The notes beneath the pieces are model-generated. The model saw only the letters and a list, made by a program, of their open reading frames with translations, was not told where the DNA came from and made no database searches. This document shows, piece by piece, positions 1 to 6,258 of a stretch of 18,226 bases of DNA. Source of the DNA: Streptosporangiaceae bacterium (lineage in GTDB: Bacteria; Actinomycetota; Actinomycetes; Streptosporangiales; Streptosporangiaceae). Position numbers and translations under genes: made by a program. The stretch spans positions 1-18,226 of the forward strand of contig JASHOI010000394.1 in assembly GCA_030041195.1 (NCBI GenBank). The letters are read 5' to 3'. How positions within the stretch are numbered: the stretch's first letter is position 1; every line of letters begins with the position of its first letter.

Positions 1-225
1 CTAGTCACGGCGGCGAAGCCCGGACGCCGGCCGGGACCTCGCCGAAGGAAGCAGCCGGTTCCGGACGGCTGTCAGCCAGGCCAGGACGGTGGCCTCGGAC
101 AGCGGCATGCCGGGGGCCACGGCGGACACGGCGAACGACACCGCCACGGCGAGCCAGCCGGCGGGAGTCCGGCGCAAGGCCCGGTCCGCCGGGGACGGTT
201 GCTGGCCTCGGTTCAGGATCACCAC
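1..225 (-). CDS. short ORF, truncated paralogue of the PAP2 protein at 2043
   Basis: This 74-codon ORF ends in TAG at the window edge. Its N-terminus matches the PAP2-family protein encoded at 2043: both start GTG followed by a Val codon, then share LNRGQQ/LSQGQQ, and later a membrane segment ending MPLSEATVLAWL versus VPLSEDTILIWL. At DNA level 73-105 matches 2244-2276 with five mismatches in 33 bases. About 27 codons of the linker are missing relative to the full gene, and after the first transmembrane helix the reading continues into an unrelated Arg-rich tail and stops. None of the phosphatase motifs (PSLH, GEHxxxDE) is present. I chose the GTG at 225 because it aligns with the GTG at 2043; an upstream TTG at 243 is also in frame. 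It is probably a remnant, though a small one-helix membrane protein is possible. Confidence 0.5.
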   Translation of the reverse strand: MVILNRGQQPSPADRALRRTPAGWLAVAVSFAVSAVAPGMPLSEATVLAWLTAVRNRLLPSARSRPASGLRRRD

Positions 226-324
226 CCGCCAATACCTGTGCAAATCGGTCTAAATTATGGAGTTTGCTCGCTAGGACCGGGACCGAGTATGAACCGAAGT
301 CGGCAGTCAGGTTGCACTCTTGAC
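73..324 (-). repeat. inverted duplicate of the PAP2 promoter and N-terminus (copy 1)
   Basis: Read on the minus strand, this stretch shares ordered blocks with 1944-2276: GTCAAGA, ACTTCGG, CTAG, ATAATT, GTATTRGCGGG and then GTGGT with the start codon. The distance from GTCAAGA to the start GTG is 99 bases in both copies. Similarity continues into coding DNA (CCTGA, AGGCCAGCA, then the CCGCTGTCCGAGG block) with one deletion of 81 bases, a whole number of codons. Aligned by eye. Confidence 0.6.
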
Positions 325-347
325 AAAAAAGATCGAATTTATAGAGA
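320..347 (+). promoter_or_regulatory. candidate sigma-70-type promoter
   Basis: A perfect TTGACA at 320-325 is followed after 16 bases by TAGAGA at 342-347, inside an A/T-rich island that stands out in this GC-rich DNA. It points toward the amidohydrolase at 603, which would give a leader of about 250 bases. The TTGACA overlaps, on the other strand, the GTCAAGA block shared with the PAP2 promoter, so it could be fortuitous. Confidence 0.35.
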
Positions 348-602
348 ATTATCGCGTGGTAGACCTCCCCCGCATCCGCAGCCGGGCAGTGCCGGCGCGT
401 TCAGCGCCGCCAGGCATACGGAAGGCCCCTGACCGCTGTTGTTGCGGGACGCTGCCACGGACCCGAGCGGGCCAGCGCTGACCCGTCCCCGGTCCAGTCA
501 AGCCCACAGCGCCGGTGACGGGCGTATCGCCATCGCCTCCCGGTGATCAACGGCGCATGACATCAGGGTGCCGGCCCGCTGGCCCGGCGCCCTCTCTCCC
601 GA
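348..602. other. non-coding stretch upstream of the amidohydrolase
   Basis: Together with 226-347 this makes a gap of about 375 bases without a convincing gene. The left part is the duplicated PAP2 promoter and the A/T-rich island. From 361 on the sequence is GC-rich with only a small GGCGC/GCGCC hairpin near 394-408. I see no riboswitch, terminator or RNA gene. Confidence 0.4.
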
Positions 603-1853
603 ATGGCAGACAGCATGCTCATCGTCCCCTCGTGGTCCTCCAGTTCCGCCCTCGACCTCGCCGTCCCGCCCGCGCTGCTGCTGCACGGCGCGTCCCTGGC
701 GGACGGGCGGGAGGCCGACGTCCTGACCGCGGACGGCAAGATCGTCGCCGTGACCGAGGTCCGCCAAGACTGCCCGGCGTCGGCTGAGGTTCTTGATCTG
801 CGCGGCTACCTGCTCCTGCCGTCGTTCGCCGAGCCGCACGCATACCTGGGCCGGGCGCTCACGGCGGGCGGCGTCCGCGCGATGCCTGCCGACCCTGCCG
901 CCCGGGCATGGGCCGCGTTCATCAGCTACCTGGTCAACGGGACGACCGCGATCCGGGCGCAGGTCGACGTGACGGAAGCGAACGGGCTGGAGGCGCTCCA
1001 GGTCCTGGCCGACGTGCGGACCAGCCTGGCGGGAGTCATGGACATCCAGATCGTCGCCGTCGCCCCGCCGCCGGTGACCGGCCGGGCCGGGGCCCGGCAC
1101 CGGGGAGCGCTGCGCTACGCGCTTGCCGTGGGGGCGGACCTGGCGGGCGGCGCCCCGGCCCTCGACGACCAGCCCGACCACGCCGTCGAGAGCCTGGCCG
1201 TGGCAGCGGCCGACGCGGGCGCGGGCCTCGACGTGCACGTCGGCGAGACTCCGGGCCGCACGGTGCGCACGCTGTCGCGGCTGGTCGCGATCGCGGAAGC
1301 GGGGTTCGGCCACCCTGTCACCGCCAGCCGGGTCACCAGCCTCGCGATCTCAGCCGACCGCCGCCCGGTGTTTCTGCGGTCGCTGGCGGGCGCCGGCATC
1401 GGCGCGGTAACCGTGCCGAGGGTTGGCGCGGTCCCGCCGGGAACCGGTGCCGACCCGGCGCGGCGCCTTGCGGCCGTGCGGTACCTGCTGGAGTCGGGCG
1501 TGACCGTGGCCGCCGGCGGGGGCGGCCGCCAAGACCTGGCGGGCCCCCTGGGCCGCGCTGACCCGCTGCTGACAGCGTCCCTGCTCGCCTCGGCCAGCCG
1601 GCTGACCGCGCCGGGCGCGCTGGCCGCGATCACGTCGGCCGGCCGGCAGATCATGCGGCTGCCCGAGGCCGCGATCACGCCGGGCTTCCCTGCGGACCTG
1701 GTCGCCGTGCGGGCGGCCGACCTCCGGCACGCCCTGGCCAGCAGGACACCCGACCGGATCGTGCTGCGCGGCGGCCGGGTCGTGGCCCGGCCGCAGGCTG
1801 GCACCCAGGCCGCCATGCCGGAATTCCATGCGATGAACCCGGTGTGGAACTAG
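603..1853 (+). CDS. cytosine-deaminase-like amidohydrolase, probable pseudoenzyme
   Basis: This 416-residue protein has the full amidohydrolase architecture: an N-terminal beta-sandwich strand set (residues 25-75), the TIM barrel, and a C-terminal return to the sandwich (ADLVAV, DRIVLRGGRVVA). It aligns along its length with E. coli cytosine deaminase CodA: SFAEPHAYLGRAL, AIRAQVDVTEANGLEAL, MDIQIVAV, GLDVHVGET, HPVTASRVTSLA, ESGVTVAAGG. Gln149, His212 and Glu215 are kept. However, the HxH motif reads HAY (Tyr81), the next metal-ligand His is Arg243, and the catalytic Asp of CodA is Gly307, so normal metal-dependent deamination is unlikely. ATG 603 is used; ATG 615 is equally possible and neither has a good ribosome-binding site. 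The gene lies alone between the two divergent PAP2-related copies. Confidence 0.8.
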   Translation: MADSMLIVPSWSSSSALDLAVPPALLLHGASLADGREADVLTADGKIVAVTEVRQDCPASAEVLDLRGYLLLPSFAEPHAYLGRALTAGGVRAMPADPAARAWAAFISYLVNGTTAIRAQVDVTEANGLEALQVLADVRTSLAGVMDIQIVAVAPPPVTGRAGARHRGALRYALAVGADLAGGAPALDDQPDHAVESLAVAAADAGAGLDVHVGETPGRTVRTLSRLVAIAEAGFGHPVTASRVTSLAISADRRPVFLRSLAGAGIGAVTVPRVGAVPPGTGADPARRLAAVRYLLESGVTVAAGGGGRQDLAGPLGRADPLLTASLLASASRLTAPGALAAITSAGRQIMRLPEAAITPGFPADLVAVRAADLRHALASRTPDRIVLRGGRVVARPQAGTQAAMPEFHAMNPVWN

Positions 1854-1943
1854 CCGGGTCACCGGCTCCGCGCCCGCGCGAGCCGACCGGCCCACCGTGT
1901 TCCGGCCGGGGGCACGCCGCGTTGGCCTGTTAGTCATGAATTG

Positions 1944-2042
1944 GTCAAGAACTGGTTAGGAAAACTTCGGACATTCGCCACTTTCAGCCGGGGCGAGGCT
2001 AGAAAATCCGATAATTCTGGTCGACTTACTTGTATTAGCGGG
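1944..2042 (+). promoter_or_regulatory. promoter region of the PAP2 gene
   Basis: A local A/T-rich segment precedes the GTG at 2043. It includes GATAAT at 2010-2015, a reasonable -10 element, and GTATTAGCGGGG directly before the start. The same ordered blocks precede the truncated paralogue on the minus strand (225-324), so this DNA is conserved between the copies. There is no clear Shine-Dalgarno sequence. The reading frame is open upstream to 1941, but its poor codon use argues that it is not coding. Confidence 0.45.
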
Positions 2043-2276
2043 GTGGTACACCTGAGCCAAGGCCAGCAGCTCGTTCCCGGGCCGCCGGGAGAGGGGCTTG
2101 ACGGCCCCGATACGCCCGTGGCGGCCCCTGCCGCATACCCGGCCATCCGGCGGATGCTGTCGTGGGCCGCGCAGAACCGGCAGGCCATCGGCTGGTCCGT
2201 CCTGGTCGTGGCCTTCATCGTGTGCACGGCGACCATCGGCGTCCCGCTGTCCGAGGACACGATCCTGATCTGGCTG
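1944..2276 (+). repeat. duplicate of the PAP2 promoter and N-terminus (copy 2)
   Basis: Partner of the minus-strand copy at 73-324. It includes the promoter, the GTG start and the first transmembrane segment of the full-length PAP2 gene. This copy keeps the roughly 27 codons of linker that are absent from the other. The two copies are in inverted orientation about 1.6 kb apart. Confidence 0.6.
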
Positions 2277-3212
2277 GCCGCCGCGCTGTTCGTGGCCAGC
2301 CTCGACGACCTGAGGAACTGGCGCAACGGGGTGCTGCGTGACTGGCTGCCGCTGTATGTGGTGCTGCTGGTCTACAGCCTGCTGCGCGGCTACGCGAGCA
2401 ACGTGCTGTGGGGGCCGTTCGTCCGGCCGGAGATCGCCTTCGACCGGTTCATCGGCTTCGGCACCGTGCCGACCGTCCAGCTCCAGCAGTGGCTCTTCAA
2501 CCCCAGCTACCTGCACTGGTGGGACTACGCGGTCTGGGCCGTCTACAACAGCCACTTCTTCACCAGCTACGTGATCGCGGCCGTGCTCTGGAAGCGGAAC
2601 CACGCGAGGTTCCGCCGCTTCATCACGCTGTTCGTCGCGCTCACGTTCGTCGGCTACCTCGGGTACGTGTTCTACCCCGCGATGCCGCCGTGGATGGCGG
2701 CCGAGGCGGGCCAGCTCGTGCCCACGCTGGGCCACCCCGCGCCGTACACCACCCTGCCGGTCTCGCCGTCATACCTCGCCGACGCCACCGGTTACCTCGG
2801 CGCCACAACCAGGATCATCCCGCTGGTCTGGGAGCGCGTCGGCCTGAAGGCGGCCGCCGCCCTGTTCACGAACGGGAGCGAGTTCGACAACAACGTGGCC
2901 GCGATGCCCTCGCTGCACGCCGCGTACCCGATGCTGATCATGCTGTTTTTCTGGCGCCGCGCCCGGCGGCCGGTCCGGGTGCTGCTCGCCGGCTACGTCG
3001 TGGCCATGGCCTTCAGCCTCGTCTACACCGGCGAGCACTTCGTGGCCGACGAGGTCGCCGGCTGGCTGTGCGCGATCGCGGTCTACTTCATCGGCTCGAA
3101 GCTGCTGGACCGGAGCGCCCGGCGGCGGCTCGGCCGCGGGCACGGCACTCCCGGCGGCACCGGTGAGCTGGGCGGCGATGGCGAGGCAACCGCGCTGCCG
3201 GTGAATGCATGA
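2043..3212 (+). CDS. PAP2-superfamily (PAP2_3, inositol-phosphorylceramide-synthase-like) membrane protein
   Basis: This 389-residue polytopic membrane protein has the late acid-phosphatase motifs of the PAP2 superfamily: MPSLHAAYP at 288-296 with His292, and YTGEHFVADEVAGW ending at 341 with His332 and Asp336. These are the catalytic His and its charge-relay partners. FYPAMPPWMAA near 210-220 is typical of the PAP2_3 branch, which contains inositol phosphorylceramide synthase-like phosphotransferases. The classic first motif (KxxxxxxRP) is not evident, as usual in this branch. Helices are predicted near 51-83, 103-118, 172-183, 193-210, 295-304, 313-328 and 338-351. The GTG start is supported by conservation with the paralogue at 225. 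The stop overlaps the next start by four bases, so the two genes are co-translated. Substrate is inferred to be a lipid phosphate or phospho-head group, not shown. Confidence 0.85.
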   Translation: MVHLSQGQQLVPGPPGEGLDGPDTPVAAPAAYPAIRRMLSWAAQNRQAIGWSVLVVAFIVCTATIGVPLSEDTILIWLAAALFVASLDDLRNWRNGVLRDWLPLYVVLLVYSLLRGYASNVLWGPFVRPEIAFDRFIGFGTVPTVQLQQWLFNPSYLHWWDYAVWAVYNSHFFTSYVIAAVLWKRNHARFRRFITLFVALTFVGYLGYVFYPAMPPWMAAEAGQLVPTLGHPAPYTTLPVSPSYLADATGYLGATTRIIPLVWERVGLKAAAALFTNGSEFDNNVAAMPSLHAAYPMLIMLFFWRRARRPVRVLLAGYVVAMAFSLVYTGEHFVADEVAGWLCAIAVYFIGSKLLDRSARRRLGRGHGTPGGTGELGGDGEATALPVNA

Positions 3213-4717
3213 ACGATGGTGAGTCCCCGCGGCGGCTGGCGGCCGTCGCGATTACCGCGACGGGCGCCAGCGTCGCGGTAACGGCCCTGGTGGGAGCCCT
3301 GGGCCCGTCGGCGGCGGTGCCCGGGTTTCCCGCGGCAGCGCCGTGGCCGCCGTGGTTCGCGCACGCCGACCCATCACCCACGCTCATCTCGGTCGCGGCG
3401 TGGGCGGCGGTTCTGCTCGGCGGCACCGGGCTCGGCGCGGGCCTGCTCGCCGCCCGCAGGGGGTGGCGGCCGCGGCCCGGCCGGCTCATCGCTGGCTCGC
3501 TCGTCGCCGTGCTCGCGCTGATGGTGATCCCGCCGGTGGGCTCCACCGACATTCTGGACTACGCGATGTACGGCAGGATCGCCGTGCTCGGCCACAGCCC
3601 GTACCGGATGACGCCGCTCCAGCTCGAACAGACCGGTGACCCGGTGGGAGCGTCGGCGCCGATCCCGTGGGACACCGACCCGTCCGTGTACGGCCCGCTG
3701 GCCACGGCCACCGAGTGGGCGGCGGCCGAGCTCGCCGGCCCGTCGGCCGCCCGTACCGTGTTCTGGCTGAAGGTGTGGAACGGGCTTGCCTACCTTGCCG
3801 TCGTGCTCGGCCTGGACCGGCTCGCCCGGGCCGACCCGGCCCGGAGAACCAGGGTGCACCTGCTGTGGTCGGTGAATCCGCTGCTGCTTTTGGAGGTGGT
3901 GGCCGGCGGGCACGTCGACGTGCTCAGCGCCGCCCTCGCCTTCTTCGCCCTGGCGGCGCTGTGTCCCGGCGGCGCGTGGCGCCCGGCGCCGCGGCGCTTG
4001 GTGCTCGCCGGGGTGCTGCTCGGCGCCGCCGCCGCGGTGAAGGCACCACTGCTGCTGGTCGCCGCGGGCCTGGGCTGGGTGGCGCGGCGGTCCCCGCGCG
4101 CGCTGGCGGCCCTGGGCCTCGCGATGCTGGGCGTGCTGGTGCCCTGTTACCTGATCGCCGGCTGGGCCGCGATCAGGGCGGTGGCGGGCCGCGCGGCCGG
4201 CACCCCGTCCCTCTACAATCCGTGGCAGCTGGCGGGGCGCGTCCTGGGCGCCCAGATCGGGAACAGCAGCATCGATCTCGTCGGCGCGGTCGCGTCCGTG
4301 CTCCTCGCCGTGATACTGCTGCGGCGCATGCCCGCGGGCCCGGCCGACTTCCCGTTCGCCCGGCCCGCGCTGGCGCTGACGCTCGCGTGGCTGATCACGA
4401 CCCCCCAGCAGCGCCCCTGGTACGACGCGGCGATCTTCCCGCTGCTCGCGCTGATGCCCGCGACCCGGCTGGACTGGATCGTGGTGGTCCGCACCGCTGC
4501 CGCCGCGATAGCTGAGCTTCCCGGGGTCACGTACTACGCTTTGCTGACGCCCGGCTGGCTCGCCGCCGCCGGGAAGGCGATCTCGACCAGCATGGCGCCT
4601 ATGGTCCTAGCCGCCGCCGGCCTGGCCCTGCTCTGGCTGTGCTGGTCAGGACGATGGAACGCAGCGGACAGCAGCCGTACCACGGCCGTGGCTCCCGAGC
4701 CCGCCCGCTCTGGCTGA
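3209..4717 (+). CDS. GT-C glycosyltransferase, MptA/MptB-like alpha-mannosyltransferase family
   Basis: This 502-residue protein has many hydrophobic helices and the signature order of polyprenol-phosphate-mannose-dependent mannosyltransferases. The first-loop acidic motif GSTDILDYAMYGRIAVLGHSPY spans 111-132 (Asp114 and Asp117), followed by PSVYGP (158-163), WSVNP (220-224) and GGHVDVLSAAL (233-243). The last usually reads GHNDxLM; Asn is Val here. The family transfers mannose from polyprenyl-phosphomannose on the outer membrane face, in mycobacteria to lipomannan. TPQQRPWYDAAIFPLLAL near the C-terminus is also family-like. It overlaps the PAP2 gene by ATGA, implying a shared lipid or glycan substrate. 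Donor and acceptor cannot be read from the sequence; a DUF2029-type assignment is the alternative. Confidence 0.75.
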   Translation: MNDGESPRRLAAVAITATGASVAVTALVGALGPSAAVPGFPAAAPWPPWFAHADPSPTLISVAAWAAVLLGGTGLGAGLLAARRGWRPRPGRLIAGSLVAVLALMVIPPVGSTDILDYAMYGRIAVLGHSPYRMTPLQLEQTGDPVGASAPIPWDTDPSVYGPLATATEWAAAELAGPSAARTVFWLKVWNGLAYLAVVLGLDRLARADPARRTRVHLLWSVNPLLLLEVVAGGHVDVLSAALAFFALAALCPGGAWRPAPRRLVLAGVLLGAAAAVKAPLLLVAAGLGWVARRSPRALAALGLAMLGVLVPCYLIAGWAAIRAVAGRAAGTPSLYNPWQLAGRVLGAQIGNSSIDLVGAVASVLLAVILLRRMPAGPADFPFARPALALTLAWLITTPQQRPWYDAAIFPLLALMPATRLDWIVVVRTAAAAIAELPGVTYYALLTPGWLAAAGKAISTSMAPMVLAAAGLALLWLCWSGRWNAADSSRTTAVAPEPARSG

Positions 4718-4778
4718 GCCGCGGGTGGCGTGCGACCGTGGATGATCATGACTGGTGCAGCGGTCATCGTCGCGCGGG

Positions 4779-5387
4779 CTAGCGGACCTGGCCGTGGCCT
4801 GTCGCCTCGGTGGCGCGGGCCATGATCTCTTGCACGATCGCGGTCTTGGCGTCCGCGTAGTGCTGCACGTGCCGCCAGGTGCGCCTGGCCAGGTCGCGCT
4901 TCACCTGCAGGTAGGCGTCGCGGTCCGCGCCGTTGGCACGAAGCCAGTCGCGGAACAGCAGCATCCGGTCGATCTCGGGTTCGCCGGCCGTGAACACGTG
5001 CATGTTGATGTCGGTGTCCGGGCCTTTGAACAGCCGGTGCTCGAACCAGTCGGGCTCGCGGATGCGCAGCGTGTAGCCGACCGCCTCCAGTGCGGGCAGG
5101 TACGACTCTTCGTCGGCCGAGTCGGGGACGGCCAGCACGATGTCGATGATCGGCTTGGCGGCCAGCCCAGGCACTGACGTGGAGCCCGCGTGCTCAACCC
5201 GCACGGCCGTGGCGCCGAGAACCGCCCGGACCCGCGTGGCCTCGCGGTCGAACAGCACGGGCCATTGCGGGTCGTACTCCGCGAGCGTGATCGGCGCGTT
5301 GTGCGGCACGACCTCGCCGATCCGGCCGACCTGGATCTGCTCATCGGTCTTCAGCGGCGGCTCGTTCTCGCTACCCGGTGATGACAC
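4779..5387 (-). CDS. GrpB/UPF0157 family protein (nucleotidyltransferase fold)
   Basis: This 202-residue protein matches the GrpB family: ITLAEYDPQWPVLFDRE (33-49), VEHAGSTSVPGLAAKPIIDIVLAV (64-87) and a later FEHRLFKGPDTDINMHVF (115-132). The HAGSTSVPG plus DI pattern resembles the GS...D core of nucleotidyltransferase-fold proteins; the cellular role is not established. The GTG start at 5387 is chosen because AGGAG lies eight bases upstream (5396-5400); the frame is open further up, but the extra residues are not family-like. It ends convergently with the glycosyltransferase (61 bases apart) and diverges from the VC0807-like operon, so its promoter shares the region holding the MarR-type sites. 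Confidence 0.85.
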   Translation of the reverse strand: MSSPGSENEPPLKTDEQIQVGRIGEVVPHNAPITLAEYDPQWPVLFDREATRVRAVLGATAVRVEHAGSTSVPGLAAKPIIDIVLAVPDSADEESYLPALEAVGYTLRIREPDWFEHRLFKGPDTDINMHVFTAGEPEIDRMLLFRDWLRANGADRDAYLQVKRDLARRTWRHVQHYADAKTAIVQEIMARATEATGHGQVR

Positions 5388-5395
5388 GCCGCGCA

Positions 5396-5400
5396 CTCCT
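5396..5400 (-). promoter_or_regulatory. ribosome-binding site setting the GrpB start
   Basis: AGGAG on the minus strand, eight bases before GTG 5387. It decides between this start and longer in-frame alternatives reaching 5465. Confidence 0.6.
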
Positions 5401-5462
5401 CTCGGTGGCCAGCCGCTCAAGCTAACACCGCTCCCGCTCCGGTAGCCAGGCGGGTGCAAAAA

Positions 5463-5478
5463 CAATCAAGACTGATGT
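5463..5478 (+). promoter_or_regulatory. upstream MarR-type operator candidate
   Basis: CAATCA, AGAC, TGATGT. The core ATCAAGACTGAT at 5465-5476 differs by one base from the core of the site at 5491-5506, and the two centres are 28 bases apart. It lies in the divergent region and may affect both GrpB and the VC0807-like operon. Confidence 0.5.
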
Positions 5479-5479
5479 A

Positions 5480-5509
5480 TTGATTTTGATGTATCAAGAT
5501 TGATACGAT
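5480..5509 (+). promoter_or_regulatory. candidate operon promoter overlapped by operator
   Basis: TTGATT at 5480-5485 and TACGAT at 5504-5509 are spaced by 18 bases. The perfect inverted repeat at 5491-5506 fills most of the spacer and overlaps the -10 box, the usual geometry for repression. Transcription would begin near 5516, at an in-frame ATG, so a leaderless transcript is possible. Confidence 0.45.
5491..5506 (+). promoter_or_regulatory. perfect inverted-repeat operator (MarR-type)
   Basis: GTATCAAGATTGATAC is a perfect 7-2-7 inverted repeat. Related sites lie at 5463-5478 and 7630-7645, the latter over the beginning of the marR gene of the same operon. The 16-base palindrome size fits MarR dimers. 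Confidence 0.6.
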
Positions 5510-5583
5510 CCGAGCATGATCACACAACAGAGCCCGCACCCGTCCAGGACGACCACCGCGACCGTCACGACCGCTGCCCAGCA

Positions 5584-5590
5584 AAGGAAA
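5584..5590 (+). promoter_or_regulatory. ribosome-binding site favouring ATG 5597
   Basis: AAGGAAA six bases before ATG 5597 supports this start over ATG 5516, which has no Shine-Dalgarno sequence. Confidence 0.45.
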
Positions 5591-5596
5591 ACTGGC

Positions 5597-6256
5597 ATGC
5601 CTGATCCGGAAGACCTCTCGGCCCGGGCCATATGGGCCGCCGTCCGGCGCCGCTTCGGCGTCCGGGGACTGGTCAGCTTCGGTGCGAGCGTGCTGCTCAG
5701 CGCCGTGCTGCCGCTGATCTTCTACGAACGCGTCCAGCACCTGGTGCACAGCAAGGTCACCGCCCTGCTGATCGCCGCCGCGATCCCGGCGGCCTGGACC
5801 GTGGGCAAGCTGGCCGTGCGCCGCCGGCTGGACCCGGTCGGCCTGCTGTCGGTCGCGGGCTTCGCCATCGGCATCCTGATGCTCGAGGTGACCGGCAGCG
5901 CGTTCGCGTTCAAGATCCACGGCGCGGTGCTGGCCGGCGCGATCGGCATGGTGTGCCTGGCCTCGATGGCCATCCGGCGCCCGCTCGCCTTGCTGCTGAT
6001 GCCGAAATCGGTCTCGTGGCCCGGCATGACCCGTCGCACCGTCGCGAACTGGGTCACCGGGATCTGGGGCGTCGCGCTGGTGACCGAGTGCGCAGTGATC
6101 ACCGTGCTGGCGGCCAGCCTGCCCACCCGTACCTTCCTGGCCGTGAATGGACCGGTGGGGTGGTTGTTCATCGCCCTCGGCCTCGGAGGCGTGATCTGGC
6201 GCAGGAAGCACCGCCCGGCGGGGCGGCTCAACGGCGGCGACGAGGCCAGGTCATGA
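5597..6256 (+). CDS. VC0807-like integral membrane protein
   Basis: This protein of 219 residues has about six hydrophobic helices: VSFGASVLLSAVLPLIFY, ALLIAAAIPAAWTV, VGLLSVAGFAIGILML, AFKIHGAVLAGAIGMVCLA, a segment near GIWGVALVTECAVITVLAA, and WLFIALGLGGVIW. The layout and the repeated positive-inside arginine clusters resemble the VC0807 family, whose biochemical role is unknown. Start choice: ATG 5597 has a fitting ribosome-binding site; ATG 5516 in the same frame would add 27 Ser/Thr-rich residues and sits seven bases after a -10 box, so a leaderless longer form remains possible. The stop overlaps the amidohydrolase start by ATGA. It is the first gene of the operator-controlled operon. 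Confidence 0.7.
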   Translation: MPDPEDLSARAIWAAVRRRFGVRGLVSFGASVLLSAVLPLIFYERVQHLVHSKVTALLIAAAIPAAWTVGKLAVRRRLDPVGLLSVAGFAIGILMLEVTGSAFAFKIHGAVLAGAIGMVCLASMAIRRPLALLLMPKSVSWPGMTRRTVANWVTGIWGVALVTECAVITVLAASLPTRTFLAVNGPVGWLFIALGLGGVIWRRKHRPAGRLNGGDEARS

Positions 6257-6258
6257 CC
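6249..6258. repeat. 10-bp palindrome over a coupled start codon (copy 1)
   Basis: GGTCATGACC, a perfect palindrome containing the ATGA stop/start overlap. The identical sequence, preceded by A in both cases, occurs at 7598-7607 at the next junction of the operon. Confidence 0.5.

Noticed and set aside
345..354. The 10-mer CGATAATTCT on the minus strand, also present at 2009-2018
   Set aside because: I first took it as the matching promoter element of the two PAP2 copies, but the ATAATT at 253-258 keeps the correct distance to the start (27 versus 28 bases), so the 10-mer match is probably chance.
1941..2042. Upstream extension of the PAP2 protein from a TTG at 1941
   Set aside because: The added codons are A/T-rich and unlike the rest of the gene, and this DNA aligns with non-coding sequence upstream of the truncated copy, where the frame is not maintained.
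4718..4778. Possible terminator ATGAC...GTCAT between the convergent GT-C and GrpB genes
   Set aside because: Only five paired bases with a ten-base loop and flanking mismatches; not distinguishable from chance.
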